Source of the DNA: Agriotes lineatus | Lineage: Eukaryota; Arthropoda; Insecta; Coleoptera; Elateridae | Assembly: GCA_940337035.1 (NCBI GenBank) | Contig: CALNHX010007629.1 | Coordinates: 1 to 64,000, forward strand | Direction: 5' to 3' | Length of the DNA stretch: 64,000 nucleotides | Shown: positions 24,196 through 35,724 of the stretch, piece after piece | Numbering within the stretch: position 1 is the first letter of the stretch | Layout: every line of letters begins with the position of its first letter | Program-made: the position numbers and the translations under genes | The notes under the pieces: model-generated | The model's input: the letters and a program-made list of their open reading frames with translations, nothing else | What the model was told of the DNA's origin: nothing | Databases searched by the model: none

Positions 24196-26478
24196 AAACA
24201 ATTGACTGACGAGACTTGTAAGCACATGTACTCATTTGATGAAATTACACTTTTTTAAACTGTCCTTGTGCCATCGATCTAGAAAGGCGCAAAAGTATGC
24301 TGAATCTCAGGTTTTGCAACATAACCAAAAAAAAAAACGGAAGCATTGCGTTACTTTCTTGGAGGGTGGATATTCTCGTCTTCTCTATTGTTTCTACTGT
24401 TGTTTTGATACCAGAATATGATAGTTTGACCTTATGTAAATGGAATTTGAACATAATTAAGATACTAAAATTTGAACTCCGCCATCTTACTTCACGATCG
24501 ATGCTTGACTCCAGCGAGCGGCGACTTCCTAATAAAGACAAAGGTCCAACAACTCCAGGAGATGGTCCAAATAGTGGGGGCCCCAGAAGAGTATAAGAAG
24601 ACGTTGAAAACTCTTGCGAGTACAGTTACACCTGGAGGATCCAGTAGCACTATAAGCCGTTCACGACCTTTTTGGGACAGAGTTGGCTATGATTTTTTCT
24701 TTTCATGTTGGACTAACTGATTCGATGATGTAGCGGATGCAACTTTTTTTTCTGTCAGTGTCTGTTTGACATTTTCTTGCTACCACATTGCCAGATTTAT
24801 TATTTTAATATTCGTAAGAAAATAAATGATTTATCAAATGTGTAAAAATAATTTTGATTTCCCTCAAAGGAAAAGTCAAAATGCCCAAAATAATTTTGTT
24901 ACAACAAAAAATTTCCATTAAACGATGCTGCTTCCAATTTAAAATGGACAGGACAAATTTAAAAGAAAGCGAGTCGATATGGAGACTAGAGAATATCCGG
25001 CAACAATGTACCTATTCAGAAAATATAACCTTAAACTGAAAACAACCTAACCTAACACAAAAAGTGTCAATTTCCATAAGGGAGTTTAGCTGCAACAGAG
25101 GTTCTGCCAACAAAATTACTAGATGGTCATAGCCTCACCTGACCCAAAAAGATCGTGAACTGCTTATAGGCCTCATTAGGGCTTGGGCCCAGCAACATGC
25201 AGTCAGAACCGACTGGCCAGTCGAGCTCTTTCCGCTTAAAGCCGCCGCCAGGTCCACACGATTATGCAAAGCGAGTTTTCACCATGGCCGACAGTTTAGA
25301 CCCTGTTTCCTCCAGCGAAACGGACCAGGCAAACCGACAAGGGCATTGCCTTAACCTGAAAACCGAGCCACCGCCGATCCTAGATACTTATGAGTCTAGA
25401 ACTTCACCAGAAGGAATCAACCAGCACTCCCAAACCTGCTTGAGGAACCAGAACCATTCATAAGAACCCAACCTTTCCCTGGTCGAGCCGTTCTATCGGT
25501 AGAAAAATGTATTCCCTTGCCACCTGCAGAACCGCTCTCCGTCGAGCCGATTTATCGATGGCGGAAATTATCTACTAACTGCTCAATTCCCTCCCTACAG
25601 CGGAACTACCGTCCCCGTCATCGAATAAATGCCTGGCCACGAGTATCCGTAGCTCATGAGCCAACACCGTGGCATACCTATTTTAGGGCCCCATAGCAAG
25701 CAGCGAAGTCCGACGTAAGCCGCTTCATTTTTTAGGGATAAAGGATCATTTGATCCCAATCATCACTGTAATTAAGCAAAACCCTTCAAATTTGCCGGAA
25801 CCTAGCTAAAGGTTGATGACATCAACCGGACTATTGTCGCGGGAGGTAGATTGCCCCTCGAAAGGACTTCACGTATCTGTCCACCTTACTTCCTGTAGAG
25901 CGCATATATTTAATATACAGCTTTGGCATTCAGTTATGACTGACTATCTGTGTCTCACCTGGTTTATATATTTTATAAAGACTTCGTCTATTCCAGGTTC
26001 CCATTCGTATGTTCAGTCTGCTTTTACTATTTCGTCTGCGTTTTATCGGTTCTATGTCCGATGCATTTTCTGGATCTTTAACTTTAACCGTTTTTCTTTC
26101 GGTACTTTGGTAGCTGCCTCTACGCCCAACTGCTTTTCGAGGAATTATGTTTCACGCTCTCGTCTTCTCTGACCACCATGGTTGGTCTACACATCTTCAG
26201 TAACATTACTGAGGTTAGTAGATTTAACGGGTACAGGTGAGAGTTGAAGTTGAATCGGAGAAGCTAGGTTGCATAACGCTGCGCTTTACTATTCCTTCGA
26301 ACTAACACTACCTTCTCAAAACATAAGTACTTAAACGATATCAATAAAACGATGCTGATATTCTAATCAAAATCAACACCGGCATTGCCCTGCGCAGATG
26401 GTAGTAGTAATAAAGAGTCAAATTTTCATTTAAATTTTGTCGTCTTAGTGTATGCTATCAATTATGCTTTAATTTCGG
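24196..26478. other. Unassigned stretch with small unrecognised frames
   Basis: Frames at 24297-24596 (99 codons) and 24472-24720 (82 codons) overlap and share no motif with known families; the latter has a protein-like phrase (KVQQLQEMVQIVGAPEEYKK) that could be a relic. A GC-richer block at 25080-25720 reads like decayed coding or retroelement sequence, with an 88-codon frame at 25197-25463, but no domain can be named. A 119-codon frame at 25813-26172 is Phe/Ser-rich and probably spurious. Confidence 0.35.
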
Positions 26479-26486
26479 GTTGTATC

Positions 26487-28515
26487 TAGTGATGGGCATA
26501 ACCGGACAATTTTCATAACCGAATTATTTGCATTCGAATCATATTAATAACCGATTGATTATTTGAATAATCATTCGAATCAATTTTGGCTCTGGATTCG
26601 TTTCGATTAAGTCAGCCGGTTGTAATAGAACGCCTCTCTGCGGTGTTATATCACTTATTTATATGATAAATTAAAATAATAACTTACCTCACAAACGTCA
26701 ATATGTGACATACAAATATTGTCATGGTATATTCTTCTATTTATTTTAAATTTTGCTCCGGCTAGTCAGTAAAGCTAAAGAAATACTCCTTACCCTCAGC
26801 TGAATGGTGCTTCTTAATAACAAGTATTACTGATTGTTCAACTATTTGATTAATATAAAGTAATTTTATAGTTACTTTCAGGTCTTTTACTGATATTCTA
26901 AATATCTTAATGACATTCAGATATGTTTATTGAATTGTCAATGACGTAAGGATAGTCAAGTTTGTTTAAGATAACTTTTAATCAATATTAAAACCCAAAA
27001 TCCCTAATTTACATCCCCAATCTTAAATTAAATCAAAAGGTTAGAAATATCCTTGAAGTATTCCAAAAGTTGTTAGCAAACGTTAAGAAACAACACTGAC
27101 CTTAACGTCGCTTTAGCGTAACCTGATCAGCAACCTATAGAATTCCTCTGCAAATGAAGCAGGACAGCTAACAGTAACTGGCTGGTTGAAATCTCCAATC
27201 CCCTCAAAAAGCTCTTTGGATGTGTTGCTATCTCCCAGATAGCACTTCTCAATTGAATGCACAACACACACGTAAACGCTGGCTCTACGTTAACTATATT
27301 GTAAGTTATTTACTTGGTAATATAACTTCAATATGATATTGCAAACACTTCAATTATGTCGACTTGATAGACGGTTTGATTTGCTGAATTTATTTTTATA
27401 TCATTACCAGATACTTCTTGTGTAATGATCTTTTAATTAAATTCAATTAAAAATACCAATTGGTTGGAATTGAACCACCATCGGTTTTAATATGACCGTC
27501 TCGAGTCTAGTTTCAAATTGAACTTTTTTTATCATTCTGTTTATTTACTTCTCTTTGGTTACCCGTAACCATTCACAACACATCGACTGTACATAAACTT
27601 TTTAAATTAACTCTCTGGATATATTTTATATGAATAAATGTGACATGCAGACTGCATGTAACATTACACGGTTTGCCGGTTGGCGGTTCACCGTCATCTG
27701 CATCGGCATCGTAACTTGCAGATAGCAGAGGAACTCAGTTAATCGTTAATTATAATAATTGTATAAATGATTTTTATTTGATTTCTAAGGAGTTTAAACC
27801 ATTGAGAATAGCTATATCAATACTAATCATAAAGAAATTATAAATATGCGAATACAAAGTATCTATTAAATCTATTTTTAGTTCATAAAATTCTCTAGTA
27901 GCCACCCTTCCGTTTTCGCTTGCAAATCATACCGGTATATTTCAGAATCCATAATTTATCTACGTTCAGCCTTCAGCGGTTCTAAGGACGCACACTTAAA
28001 ATTTTCAACATCGAAATCCACTTCTTGTCCCGACTGCTCCGTTATTAAAAATTAAATATAAATCTTTTACGATATTGGCAAATCTTATTTCGCTTTCTGT
28101 TTATCCCTTATTAGGCATAATCAACCGCGTTTCGAAGCAAAAATTTAGGCCGTTATAAATTAATACCAACACAGCTTCGGCAAATGTCATACTCAGCAGA
28201 ACGTTATCTTTAATAGGAACGGCCCCATAAACTTAACTCGTCGACTGGGAGTCTCAAATGTCTTAATAACATCAACAAGCAGCCGCGAGCCTCACTTGGG
28301 TCAATCAAGTACATACGTAGAAAAGGTTATATGAGTTATGAATGACGTATTATTTACAGAATTTCGATCACTCGCAAGTCGCTGAGACGCGGCACGTAGT
28401 ACGTATCAGGATGAGGTTATTTTTCATCCGAATACTTGGAACGAAAACCGAGTTACACAGGTTATTTCAATAACTGGATAACCGGTTATTTTTGATCCGA
28501 ATAAGCCCATCACTA
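26487..28515. mobile_element. Non-autonomous hAT-like element, 2.03 kb, perfect 8-bp target duplication
   Basis: The ends are TAGTGATGGGCATAACCGG and, complemented from the right, TAGTGATGGGCTTATTCGG. The host sequence GTTGTATC is duplicated exactly at 26479-26486 and 28516-28523. An 8-bp duplication with a short inverted repeat is diagnostic of the hAT class. Subterminal sequence is rich in AACCGG and GAATAATC-type words (26530-26590; 28450-28500), plausible transposase-binding sites. No transposase frame or hAT dimerisation motif was found inside, so an outside enzyme must have moved it. The clean duplication suggests a fairly recent insertion. Confidence 0.8.
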
Positions 28516-28523
28516 GTTGTATC

Positions 28524-29285
28524 GTTGTATATATGATGTTTGTAATGTGAACTTCTTACTAAATTTACTCAAAGAATGTTTTATAAAATTTGTAACCATC
28601 ACTGTTACTCAGAGAAAGATGTTACTTTAAAAGTTAAGGAACATAGACTACCATGTGAGAAGAAAGCTTAATGCTATATCGACATATAAGCTATTGCCAA
28701 ATTTCAAGATGTAATCTGTGGAACAAGTTATATTCACGTCATTTCTTAAATTCCAGCAATAATTAGAAACCTAGAAACGTTATTCTTTACACTCTGTAGA
28801 TACCACTAACTAGGAGTATACATGACGTCTAGCCTTAATTCATCTCCATTATTCATATAGAGCAATTAAAATTTTCAAGTGTTTGGTAAACGGCAATGAA
28901 TGAAGTTAATTTTGCCATAGGTGCAATCCCCACACCATTTTTAATGGTTCACAGCGAAATTTTGTTCACTATATTTTAGGGTAATTTAATTAAAGCGTTC
29001 GTAGGTGAATGTTCAAAGACTATAGGAGCAACAGCGAATTTTAAGAGAATTTTAGGTTAAGTCTATTATTACGAGTTCTAGGAAGAATGTTCAAATATCG
29101 AAAACATTAATGAAATTTTAGATAATATAAACCTGTCCTATCTTTACTATGACAATTCTTTGATTTACACTTAGTCCAAAGTAAATATGAAACGTGTTAC
29201 TTAAAGGGAGTAATGATTCTTTATGCGGTGACAATTATTTTCGGAAAATTATTGAAATATTGAAGTAATAAGATTGATTCGAAGT
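28524..29285. other. AT-rich spacer, nothing recognised
   Basis: No open frame, inverted repeat or motif was found between the hAT-like element and the left LTR. Confidence 0.5.
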
Positions 29286-31051
29286 TATTACATTTGCTAC
29301 ACACGGGAATTTTATTCGCACGTAAAAACAAAAATTATAAATACTTTACAGCAGGGTGGTACAGGAATCGTCTAGTCGTGTAGCAAACGTTTGCCAAGCT
29401 AGGTCCTGAGCAGGATGGGGTGGGTTGTCCGGAAGCGCCACTGGTTTGAGACGGTCCAAACCAGAAAACCTACAGATGGCCGTGTAAATTCCTAAACCAC
29501 TAGCTGTTTCACAAAAAAAAATAATAAAAGTCAGCAAAACACCAAGACTCGAAATAACCTAGTTATTTATTTCAGTTTGTACACCTTCGAAATTCTGTGT
29601 CATACTTGGAAAAAGGCAACACAATTCTGTGATAATAGTATGTAAATGGAATAGTTTGTAAATGTAATTTTAGTGGTATGTAATGTACAAGATTTTATAT
29701 TAATAAAGTCTAAAATGTGACTACGATAATCGCAATTCGTTCGAGTACCCGTGTATCAACTACGATAGTGACTTAAATATAATTAAAAACAGCGATACCG
29801 GAATGCGGGAGAATAGTAAGTTCTATATCGCTTGATTAATTAGGTAAATACTCTATCTAGTCGCGAACCTCTTCGAATTGGTACCATTTCGCCTAGGGGA
29901 GTGTTAATACACATAACATGGTGTATTTACGGTGCTCATATTATGTTAAATGTTAAATTGATGCTCCCGGAGACCCTCCGCCAATAATGGTTTAAATTTT
30001 GAAACACTGACAAGTACTTGAAAACTTGAATGCAACCAAAGCAGTACTACCAAACGTGAAGATATTAAATGCATAGAATGACATCCTATTCTACAAAAGT
30101 AATTGCACGTGATGTACAACGAAGCTATACAATATTCCGCATGTAAAACGGCATGAATTCCGCTAGCATATACCTAGGTAAGTACAATACATAAAGTAAA
30201 GATCATAGTGCCATAACGAACGATAGTTTCAGTTCAATAAGCACCAAAAGGTATATAACACTAGGTGTTGTAGATACCTGGATCGTGCACAGAAGGATCG
30301 CTACATCAACAGCTATGGGGGATAGCTATTAAGATGTCCACCAGCTTGAGTAACCTCCAAAGAGTCAGGGCTTCATCTAACTTTGCAGGTGAGAAACGTA
30401 GTCGAGTGCAGTCACCATGGGGAGAAGCCTTGCATGCGAACTATCACATGTGCTGAGGGGCTCGGATTGGAACGGAATTGTTGCTCCAGGTGCCTTAGCC
30501 AAGTAACAACAATGCCACAGGCATAATAGATCCCGAAAAATCGGAGAACGATACAGCAAACTAGGACGAGGAGGCCAAACTAGGACGAGGAGGCCTAAAT
30601 ACAAGACGTTATCGAAAAATATTCTACGGCAATCATAAATTAACATACCAGAGTTGTAATGTGGCCTCGAGTAAGTAAATTGCAGAAATATATATTTATC
30701 CCAATACAATCGGATTCATTTTAGCAATATAACACCCATTTCCTATTTCTGGATGGCAGATTCCTCAAAGAAATATGGAAACTATGTAATCCACTTAAGT
30801 GAAAATTCCCAAAAATCACATGCAGCTCCAAAAAGGAAAACTTAAAAATGGTCGCCGGAAATCGTACTATCAAAACAATTTTCAAAATTGTTACTCAAAA
30901 TTCTCTAAAAATCAAGGATTTTGCAAAAATGAGTATGCAACCAAAGCTACACCTAACGTATGCAGGTGAATCTAACTATATGAATGCATTTAAGCTAAGA
31001 AATTATCCAAACAATCCTTAACTGTATCTAAATGTAAAATTACACGTAACA
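29286..31051 (-). repeat. 3' LTR of the Gypsy-type element
   Basis: About 1.77 kb, near-identical to 35725-37497, differing by a few substitutions and short indels. On the minus strand it begins TGTTACGTGTAATTTTACAT and ends near ATGTAATAA. The short imperfect inverted termini are TGTTAC and GTAATA. It contains two copies of a 19-bp unit, AAACTAGGACGAGGAGGCC (30558-30595), where the other LTR has three. Minus-strand AATAAA words occur near its downstream end. Confidence 0.85.
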
Positions 31052-31066
31052 GACTCTCCCCTCACT
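31052..31066 (-). promoter_or_regulatory. Polypurine tract of the Gypsy-type element
   Basis: The minus-strand sequence AGTGAGGGGAGAGTC lies directly against the TGTTAC start of the 3' LTR, where the plus-strand DNA primer forms. Its position and purine content are typical. Confidence 0.75.
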
Positions 31067-32403
31067 TAAAAATAGGTAAATTCACTGAATTTACCGACGT
31101 AGAACCTATGCCTGCACCATAATGAAGCTTCGAAATTTTACAGGTATCACGATGATATTCAACCAACCCCAAACACAAAAGAAAGATCACCACGTACAAC
31201 TACGGCAGTACCAAATAATTTAGAAAAGGATAAGCAGCCTAAAAGAATCGCAAAATAGAAGTCGAAAGGAAAAAGGGAAATTACAAAGGAATGTTAAAGA
31301 TAGAATTCAAAAAAAAGGACCGTGGTTTAGCAAAAGAGTCGGTTCATGAATCCAACAAAAGTTGACACTACAAAAGCGCAAAAGAAACCGTCCTCAATCA
31401 CCAATCACGTCCAAAAGAAAACAAAACGTAGACCAGGAATGAGATTCGCTTGTGAAACAAGAATCCGCATGCGCGAAAGGATACCACAACATAAATAAAC
31501 ACAAAACGTACAGCTGAAGGCAACCCGACAACATCAGCTACACATCGAAAACCTCAAAGGGGTATCCAAAATAAATTTCAACAATCTAAGCTCGAACCCA
31601 CACAAATAAAATAACAACAGCAAAACCAAAGAACAGAAGGAAGGGATAAATAGCTCTTACAATGAATGCCGCTCCGAAAAGGACATCAGAACATCCGTCG
31701 CTGCTGGGTGTAAAAGGCGCGCCGGTGGATGAACTGATCCAAGCCCAATTCGAGACAACGTCCACTGGAAAAACTATCTAACAAGAAGGAGAAAAACGAA
31801 ACAGAATAGCAGGAAAGGGAAATGGAATCAAAAGCGCCAGAAAAGAATTGGGGACAACACAGAAGAAGGATGAGAAAGGATTAGTCCGATGTCACGTCAG
31901 TCAGTCGACGTAGGGTGGTATAAAGAAAAGCTAACTGAAAATTTCTAAGTGGGAAATAGCCGAAAAATTTTGAAGTCACCACAGAATACAGGTACCAGGC
32001 GCGGGACCCCGTAGAATACACCGCGATCATAGGTAACCATACTCCATGAAGACAGAATAAAAACCCTACACCCTACTAGTCAAGGAAAGTGTGCAGCCCA
32101 GGATCGACTACACACTGAAACACCATCCACAGTGACCAGATGGCAGAACACCGGAAATGAGACTGCAAAAATGTCTCACTCCTGTATGATGGAACGTCAC
32201 TGTCCCACAAGGAGGGGGAAAGAACGAGATGATAAAGTTCCCCAACAGCGAGTCCTCCCTTCAAGCAGCCCAACCATCCACCCAAAGGTTCAACAAAAAA
32301 CCCTTGGTCCCTAAAGCCTAACCTAACATTCAAAATCCTAATGCCAAACTCGAATGCAAAGTCCAATACTAAGTTTGTCTTCGTTACGACAATCCAACAG
32401 AAT
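31067..32403 (-). other. Internal region between integrase and 3' LTR
   Basis: About 1.3 kb with no recognisable coding sequence. A 113-codon minus-strand frame (32076-32417) overlaps the end of integrase and has no signal peptide, Cys pattern or heptad repeat to suggest an envelope protein. It is probably an untranslated leader-to-LTR spacer or decayed sequence. Confidence 0.5.
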
Positions 32404-33792
32404 CTAGTTTTCTTCATCTGGCGGGTGTTGCTTTATGTCTTTGACATGCCATGTGCCGCGAAATGTCCCATCTTCATCTTGAAGCTCGTACGTAACAGGT
32501 GATAATTTCCTTCGTACAATCAAAGGCCCAATAAATTTTGGAGCGAGCTTTGCGGTGAAGTGTTTGGTGGCGTCGGACAACACAAAATTGCGTCGGTAAA
32601 CTCTGTCGCCCACATTATATGTCACTTCTCTGCGTCGTAGGTCATATCGTTGTTTAGATCTGGCATGAGCATTCAAAAGTCTCTTATGTATATCTTGATG
32701 TAGCTTGTCTAACTCTTTAAGTTTATCAGATGTCTCACATTTATCTGTTTCAGCCTTTACACCTGATTTAAAATAATCACCCCTAGGAACATGTTCACGT
32801 GCAAAGTTGGCAAAGAATGGAGTCACTTTAGTGACTTCATGAACCGAGCTCCTGATAGCGCAGCCCACTTTAGGCAAAAGTTGTTCCCATTTCTTGTGGT
32901 TATCTGCAACATATGAAGCCAACATAGTTTTGATGACACGATTAACTCTTTCTACGAAGTTAGCTTGAGGATGATACGCAGAAGTGAAAATAATTTTCAC
33001 ATGGTAGCTGTCACATAACTGCATAAATTCTCGTGAACGGAACTGCACACCATTATCGCATACTAAGTACTGAGGACATCCAAAGAATAGAAAAACATTT
33101 TCCTCAACTAATCTGGTTACAGCGGCAGCTGTAGCTTGACGGAGTGGAAACAGTAGCACAAACTTGGTAAGTTGGTCTGAAATAACCAAAATGTAACTGT
33201 AGCCTCTGGATGATCTAGGTAAGGGACCACAGATATCTACTGCAATCATCTGCCAAGGTTTTGTGACATTCGGGCGCTGTCCCATAAGACCAGCTGGACG
33301 ATTCTGTTCAGGTTTCATGGCAGCGCAGATCTTACACCTTCGAATGTAGTTGACTACATCGGACCGCATTTTCGGCCAGTAGAAGCGATTCTTCAGGCGT
33401 TCGTAGGTTTTGAAGATGCCTGCATGGCATGCCGTTAATGCGTCATGATGTTCATGGATGAGTTCCTGGCGTTTTTCTTTCGGCACAACTTCTTTCCATG
33501 TTTTGTTATTGTCTCTCAATCGCGGGTAGGTACACTTGAGATATTTATAGATTTTATTATCTTCGACTCGCCACTGTGGAAATTGCAATGGTTTTGACAT
33601 AATTTTTGTTTTCAGATTCCGATACCAATGATCTCGAATGGGTGCTGGTTCTTCGATGGTTAACACCACATAATCCGATCTGGAAACAGGCTTTGACGGC
33701 AAAAATTGCTTGAAATTATTGACCGGCTTCTTCCTTGTTTTAGAGCACCGGGTCCGGTCGTCTACCGTGCTCCTCGCTCGTTTCCCGAGCAT
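32404..33792 (-). CDS. Integrase (pol remnant) of the Gypsy-type element
   Basis: A 462-codon open frame. Residues 50-100 (including FPQWRVEDNKIYKYL) are the linker normally found between RNase H and integrase. A zinc-binding H2C2 domain follows: H116, H123, C153 and C156, with the FYWPKM signature at 137-142. The catalytic core has D186 (AVDICGPL), D246 (VCDNG) and E281 (ANFVERVNR), a complete D-D-35-E-like triad. The C-terminal region (about 395-460) has the VGDRVYRR and KFIGPLIV blocks of retroelement integrases. The start is uncertain, because the natural protein would be a polyprotein reached by frameshift from gag. Everything normally upstream in pol (protease, RT, RNase H) is missing, and the junction lies within about the first 50 codons. 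Confidence 0.85.
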   Translation of the reverse strand: MLGKRARSTVDDRTRCSKTRKKPVNNFKQFLPSKPVSRSDYVVLTIEEPAPIRDHWYRNLKTKIMSKPLQFPQWRVEDNKIYKYLKCTYPRLRDNNKTWKEVVPKEKRQELIHEHHDALTACHAGIFKTYERLKNRFYWPKMRSDVVNYIRRCKICAAMKPEQNRPAGLMGQRPNVTKPWQMIAVDICGPLPRSSRGYSYILVISDQLTKFVLLFPLRQATAAAVTRLVEENVFLFFGCPQYLVCDNGVQFRSREFMQLCDSYHVKIIFTSAYHPQANFVERVNRVIKTMLASYVADNHKKWEQLLPKVGCAIRSSVHEVTKVTPFFANFAREHVPRGDYFKSGVKAETDKCETSDKLKELDKLHQDIHKRLLNAHARSKQRYDLRRREVTYNVGDRVYRRNFVLSDATKHFTAKLAPKFIGPLIVRRKLSPVTYELQDEDGTFRGTWHVKDIKQHPPDEEN

Positions 33793-34712
33793 CTCCTACA
33801 AGTGCGGCTGGTTACTCCTACTTGCCCGCATCCATAACAGTACATCCGTTTAGGAGCAGTACACTGCATGGCTCGATGTCCTGACTTGGAACAATTCCAA
33901 CAAGTAAGTGATGCAATAGCAGTTGGGGCTTCTGTAATTTTATTACTAGTCTTCTCTCTGGCTAGGTGGTTCTGGGAAGTGTTTGTTGGAAGCTCCATTT
34001 CGCTGAAGTCAATCAGAGGCTTTTCTTCGACTGCACAAATCGGTGGCTTTCCAGCACGCTTGCAGTAAGCTAACTCTGGTTCAAGTAAGTATGAGTTAGG
34101 CGTAGGAGGTGCTTTAAAATTATTCGAAGCTATTTTGGCATCTTCTAAAGCCATACAAGTTTGAGTAAGTTCAGTGATAGTATAAACCGGGTGTAATGCT
34201 AATTGCATAGCATAATACGGCTGTAAGTTCTTCTTAATTATTGCCAATCTTGTAGTTTCAGATGGAAGTTGAGGCAGCCTGCTGAATAAGTTGTCCATGG
34301 TTGCTATATAAACAACCACTTTTTCTGATGGGTGTTGTGTGCGGCTTCGAATTTCGTCCCAAAGGCGGATCTCGTAATCGTGAGGGAGAAAGTTTGCTTT
34401 CAACTTGCTAATCAAGTCGTCCCAATCGATGATAGTACGCTTCACTGCTCGGTACCATATCAGTGCGTCTCCAGTGAAAATTTCTACTGCTGACTGAAGC
34501 AATTGAGCTTTTGGAATTCCACGTGCTTCTCTTAGCTCTTCTACACGCACTAAGAAGCTTGTTAAACTGGACGATTCACCATCATAATGAATGTTCCACT
34601 TGCTGATGGGAATAAAGTTGCTGTACACAGGTCGAGAACACTCTGGATATATCTTACTTTCAGCGGTAGGTATGTGTAAGTTTCCAGCTTGTCTATCTAG
34701 CTTGTTGTAGGT
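33762..34712 (-). CDS. Gag, capsid and nucleocapsid part
   Basis: An open minus-strand frame from about 34712 to the stop at 33762. The capsid-like segment contains HYDGESSSLTSFLVRVEELR, then ALIWYRAVKR and ANFLPHDYEIRLWDEI, the usual retrotransposon gag pattern. Near the end is a zinc knuckle, CWNCSKSGHRAMQC (CX2CX4HX4C). A second knuckle, CYGCGQVGVTSRTC, follows, but the expected His is replaced by Val, so it probably does not bind zinc. The frame overlaps integrase by 31 bases. The upstream part of gag lies in another frame (34697-35413), suggesting a one-base shift near 34700. Confidence 0.8.
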   Translation of the reverse strand, partial: TYNKLDRQAGNLHIPTAESKIYPECSRPVYSNFIPISKWNIHYDGESSSLTSFLVRVEELREARGIPKAQLLQSAVEIFTGDALIWYRAVKRTIIDWDDLISKLKANFLPHDYEIRLWDEIRSRTQHPSEKVVVYIATMDNLFSRLPQLPSETTRLAIIKKNLQPYYAMQLALHPVYTITELTQTCMALEDAKIASNNFKAPPTPNSYLLEPELAYCKRAGKPPICAVEEKPLIDFSEMELPTNTSQNHLAREKTSNKITEAPTAIASLTCWNCSKSGHRAMQCTAPKRMYCYGCGQVGVTSRTCRRCSGNERGAR

Positions 34713-35413
34713 CTTACAATCTCGCTCAGTTCCATGGACTTCAGTTTTTGCTGTAAGTTGCTGTCGTGATGGGAAACTTCAGCGTTACGCTCTGGCGTTG
34801 ACTCATGGAAGCTCACTCGACGTTTCGATGGTTCAAATTGTGTTGGGAATATCGACATCTCATGATCAATGAGTTGCCCGATGGCAGTTGCATTTTCTTC
34901 TGCACCTGTAGTTGCCAAGGATGTGGTAACTGGAAGTAGTAAATTAGGCTCATCTAGAATAGATTGTTGTTGAGACTGAACTGTTGCTTGCTCATGTATA
35001 GTTTGTTCGTGGTAACCTGAATAAGCTTGATCGATAGCTATAGATAACTGACCTATTTTGGTAAACAGTGTTTGCTGATGCTGTTGTTGCATGTTGTTTT
35101 CGACATTAAGTCGAAGTAAGCGACCTAAAACATGGTACATTCTTGCCCTAATGCGTTGTACTTCATTATCTTTGTTATTGACATCAAAATGTTCTAATGC
35201 CTCTTGCAGTTCGTGAAGTTTTGTAGCACAAATCTTCAGTTCTTCATCAGGCTCGAAATAAATTCCTGTTGTCACGTCTAGCGTTCCTAACTGCTGTCTA
35301 TGCATAGCGTCTCGCAAAATTGATCTCTTCTCGGTTACGTTCGAACCCACTGGACATCCACGAATTAGCAATTCATACGTTAGCTCGTCCGCCAATAATC
35401 TTCCAACATCCAT
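34697..35413 (-). CDS. Gag, N-terminal part
   Basis: A 238-codon frame beginning with a good methionine 312 bases inside the 5' LTR edge. It starts MDVGRLLADELTYELLIRG, followed by a Gln-rich region with coiled-coil-like character (about residues 95-160). The ELLIRG phrase resembles the matrix-like N-terminus of insect Gypsy gags. It stops at 34697, but the next frame remains open across the stop and flows into the capsid part (reading CKTYNKLDRQAGN), so a recent single-base change, rather than two genes, best explains the break. Confidence 0.7.
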   Translation of the reverse strand: MDVGRLLADELTYELLIRGCPVGSNVTEKRSILRDAMHRQQLGTLDVTTGIYFEPDEELKICATKLHELQEALEHFDVNNKDNEVQRIRARMYHVLGRLLRLNVENNMQQQHQQTLFTKIGQLSIAIDQAYSGYHEQTIHEQATVQSQQQSILDEPNLLLPVTTSLATTGAEENATAIGQLIDHEMSIFPTQFEPSKRRVSFHESTPERNAEVSHHDSNLQQKLKSMELSEIVRPTTS

Positions 35414-35703
35414 TGTAATTGTCGTAACTAAACAATCCTATACCTATACTAAAAATACTAAACCTTACTAATAAAAGCACAAAAGAAAAACAAAAATAGC
35501 CCTTCAGTACTAATAATACTAATACCTACTAATATGTCCAAAAATGTACCTAATCTAAACACACATTCCTAAATTCTAACAAAATTCCTCAAGATATGCA
35601 ACAAAATGGCTATAATCCGATAATTACCGATACGACAAGGAACCAATCGATACTAATCAAATACTCTATACTGCACTAAATGCCAAACTACTTAACCAAA
35701 GGC

Positions 35704-35721
35704 TCCACGTCAGAGGCGCCA
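35704..35721 (-). promoter_or_regulatory. Primer binding site
   Basis: Three bases inside the 5' LTR, the minus strand reads TGGCGCCTCTGACGTGGA. The TGGCGCC start is the complement of a tRNA 3' end (GGCGCCA), which is required for tRNA-primed reverse transcription. I cannot say which tRNA it matches. Confidence 0.7.
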
Positions 35722-35724
35722 AAT

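Noticed and set aside
31624..32417. Envelope gene in the Gypsy-type element
   Set aside because: The 113-codon minus frame has no signal peptide, cleavage site, Cys pattern or C-terminal membrane segment.
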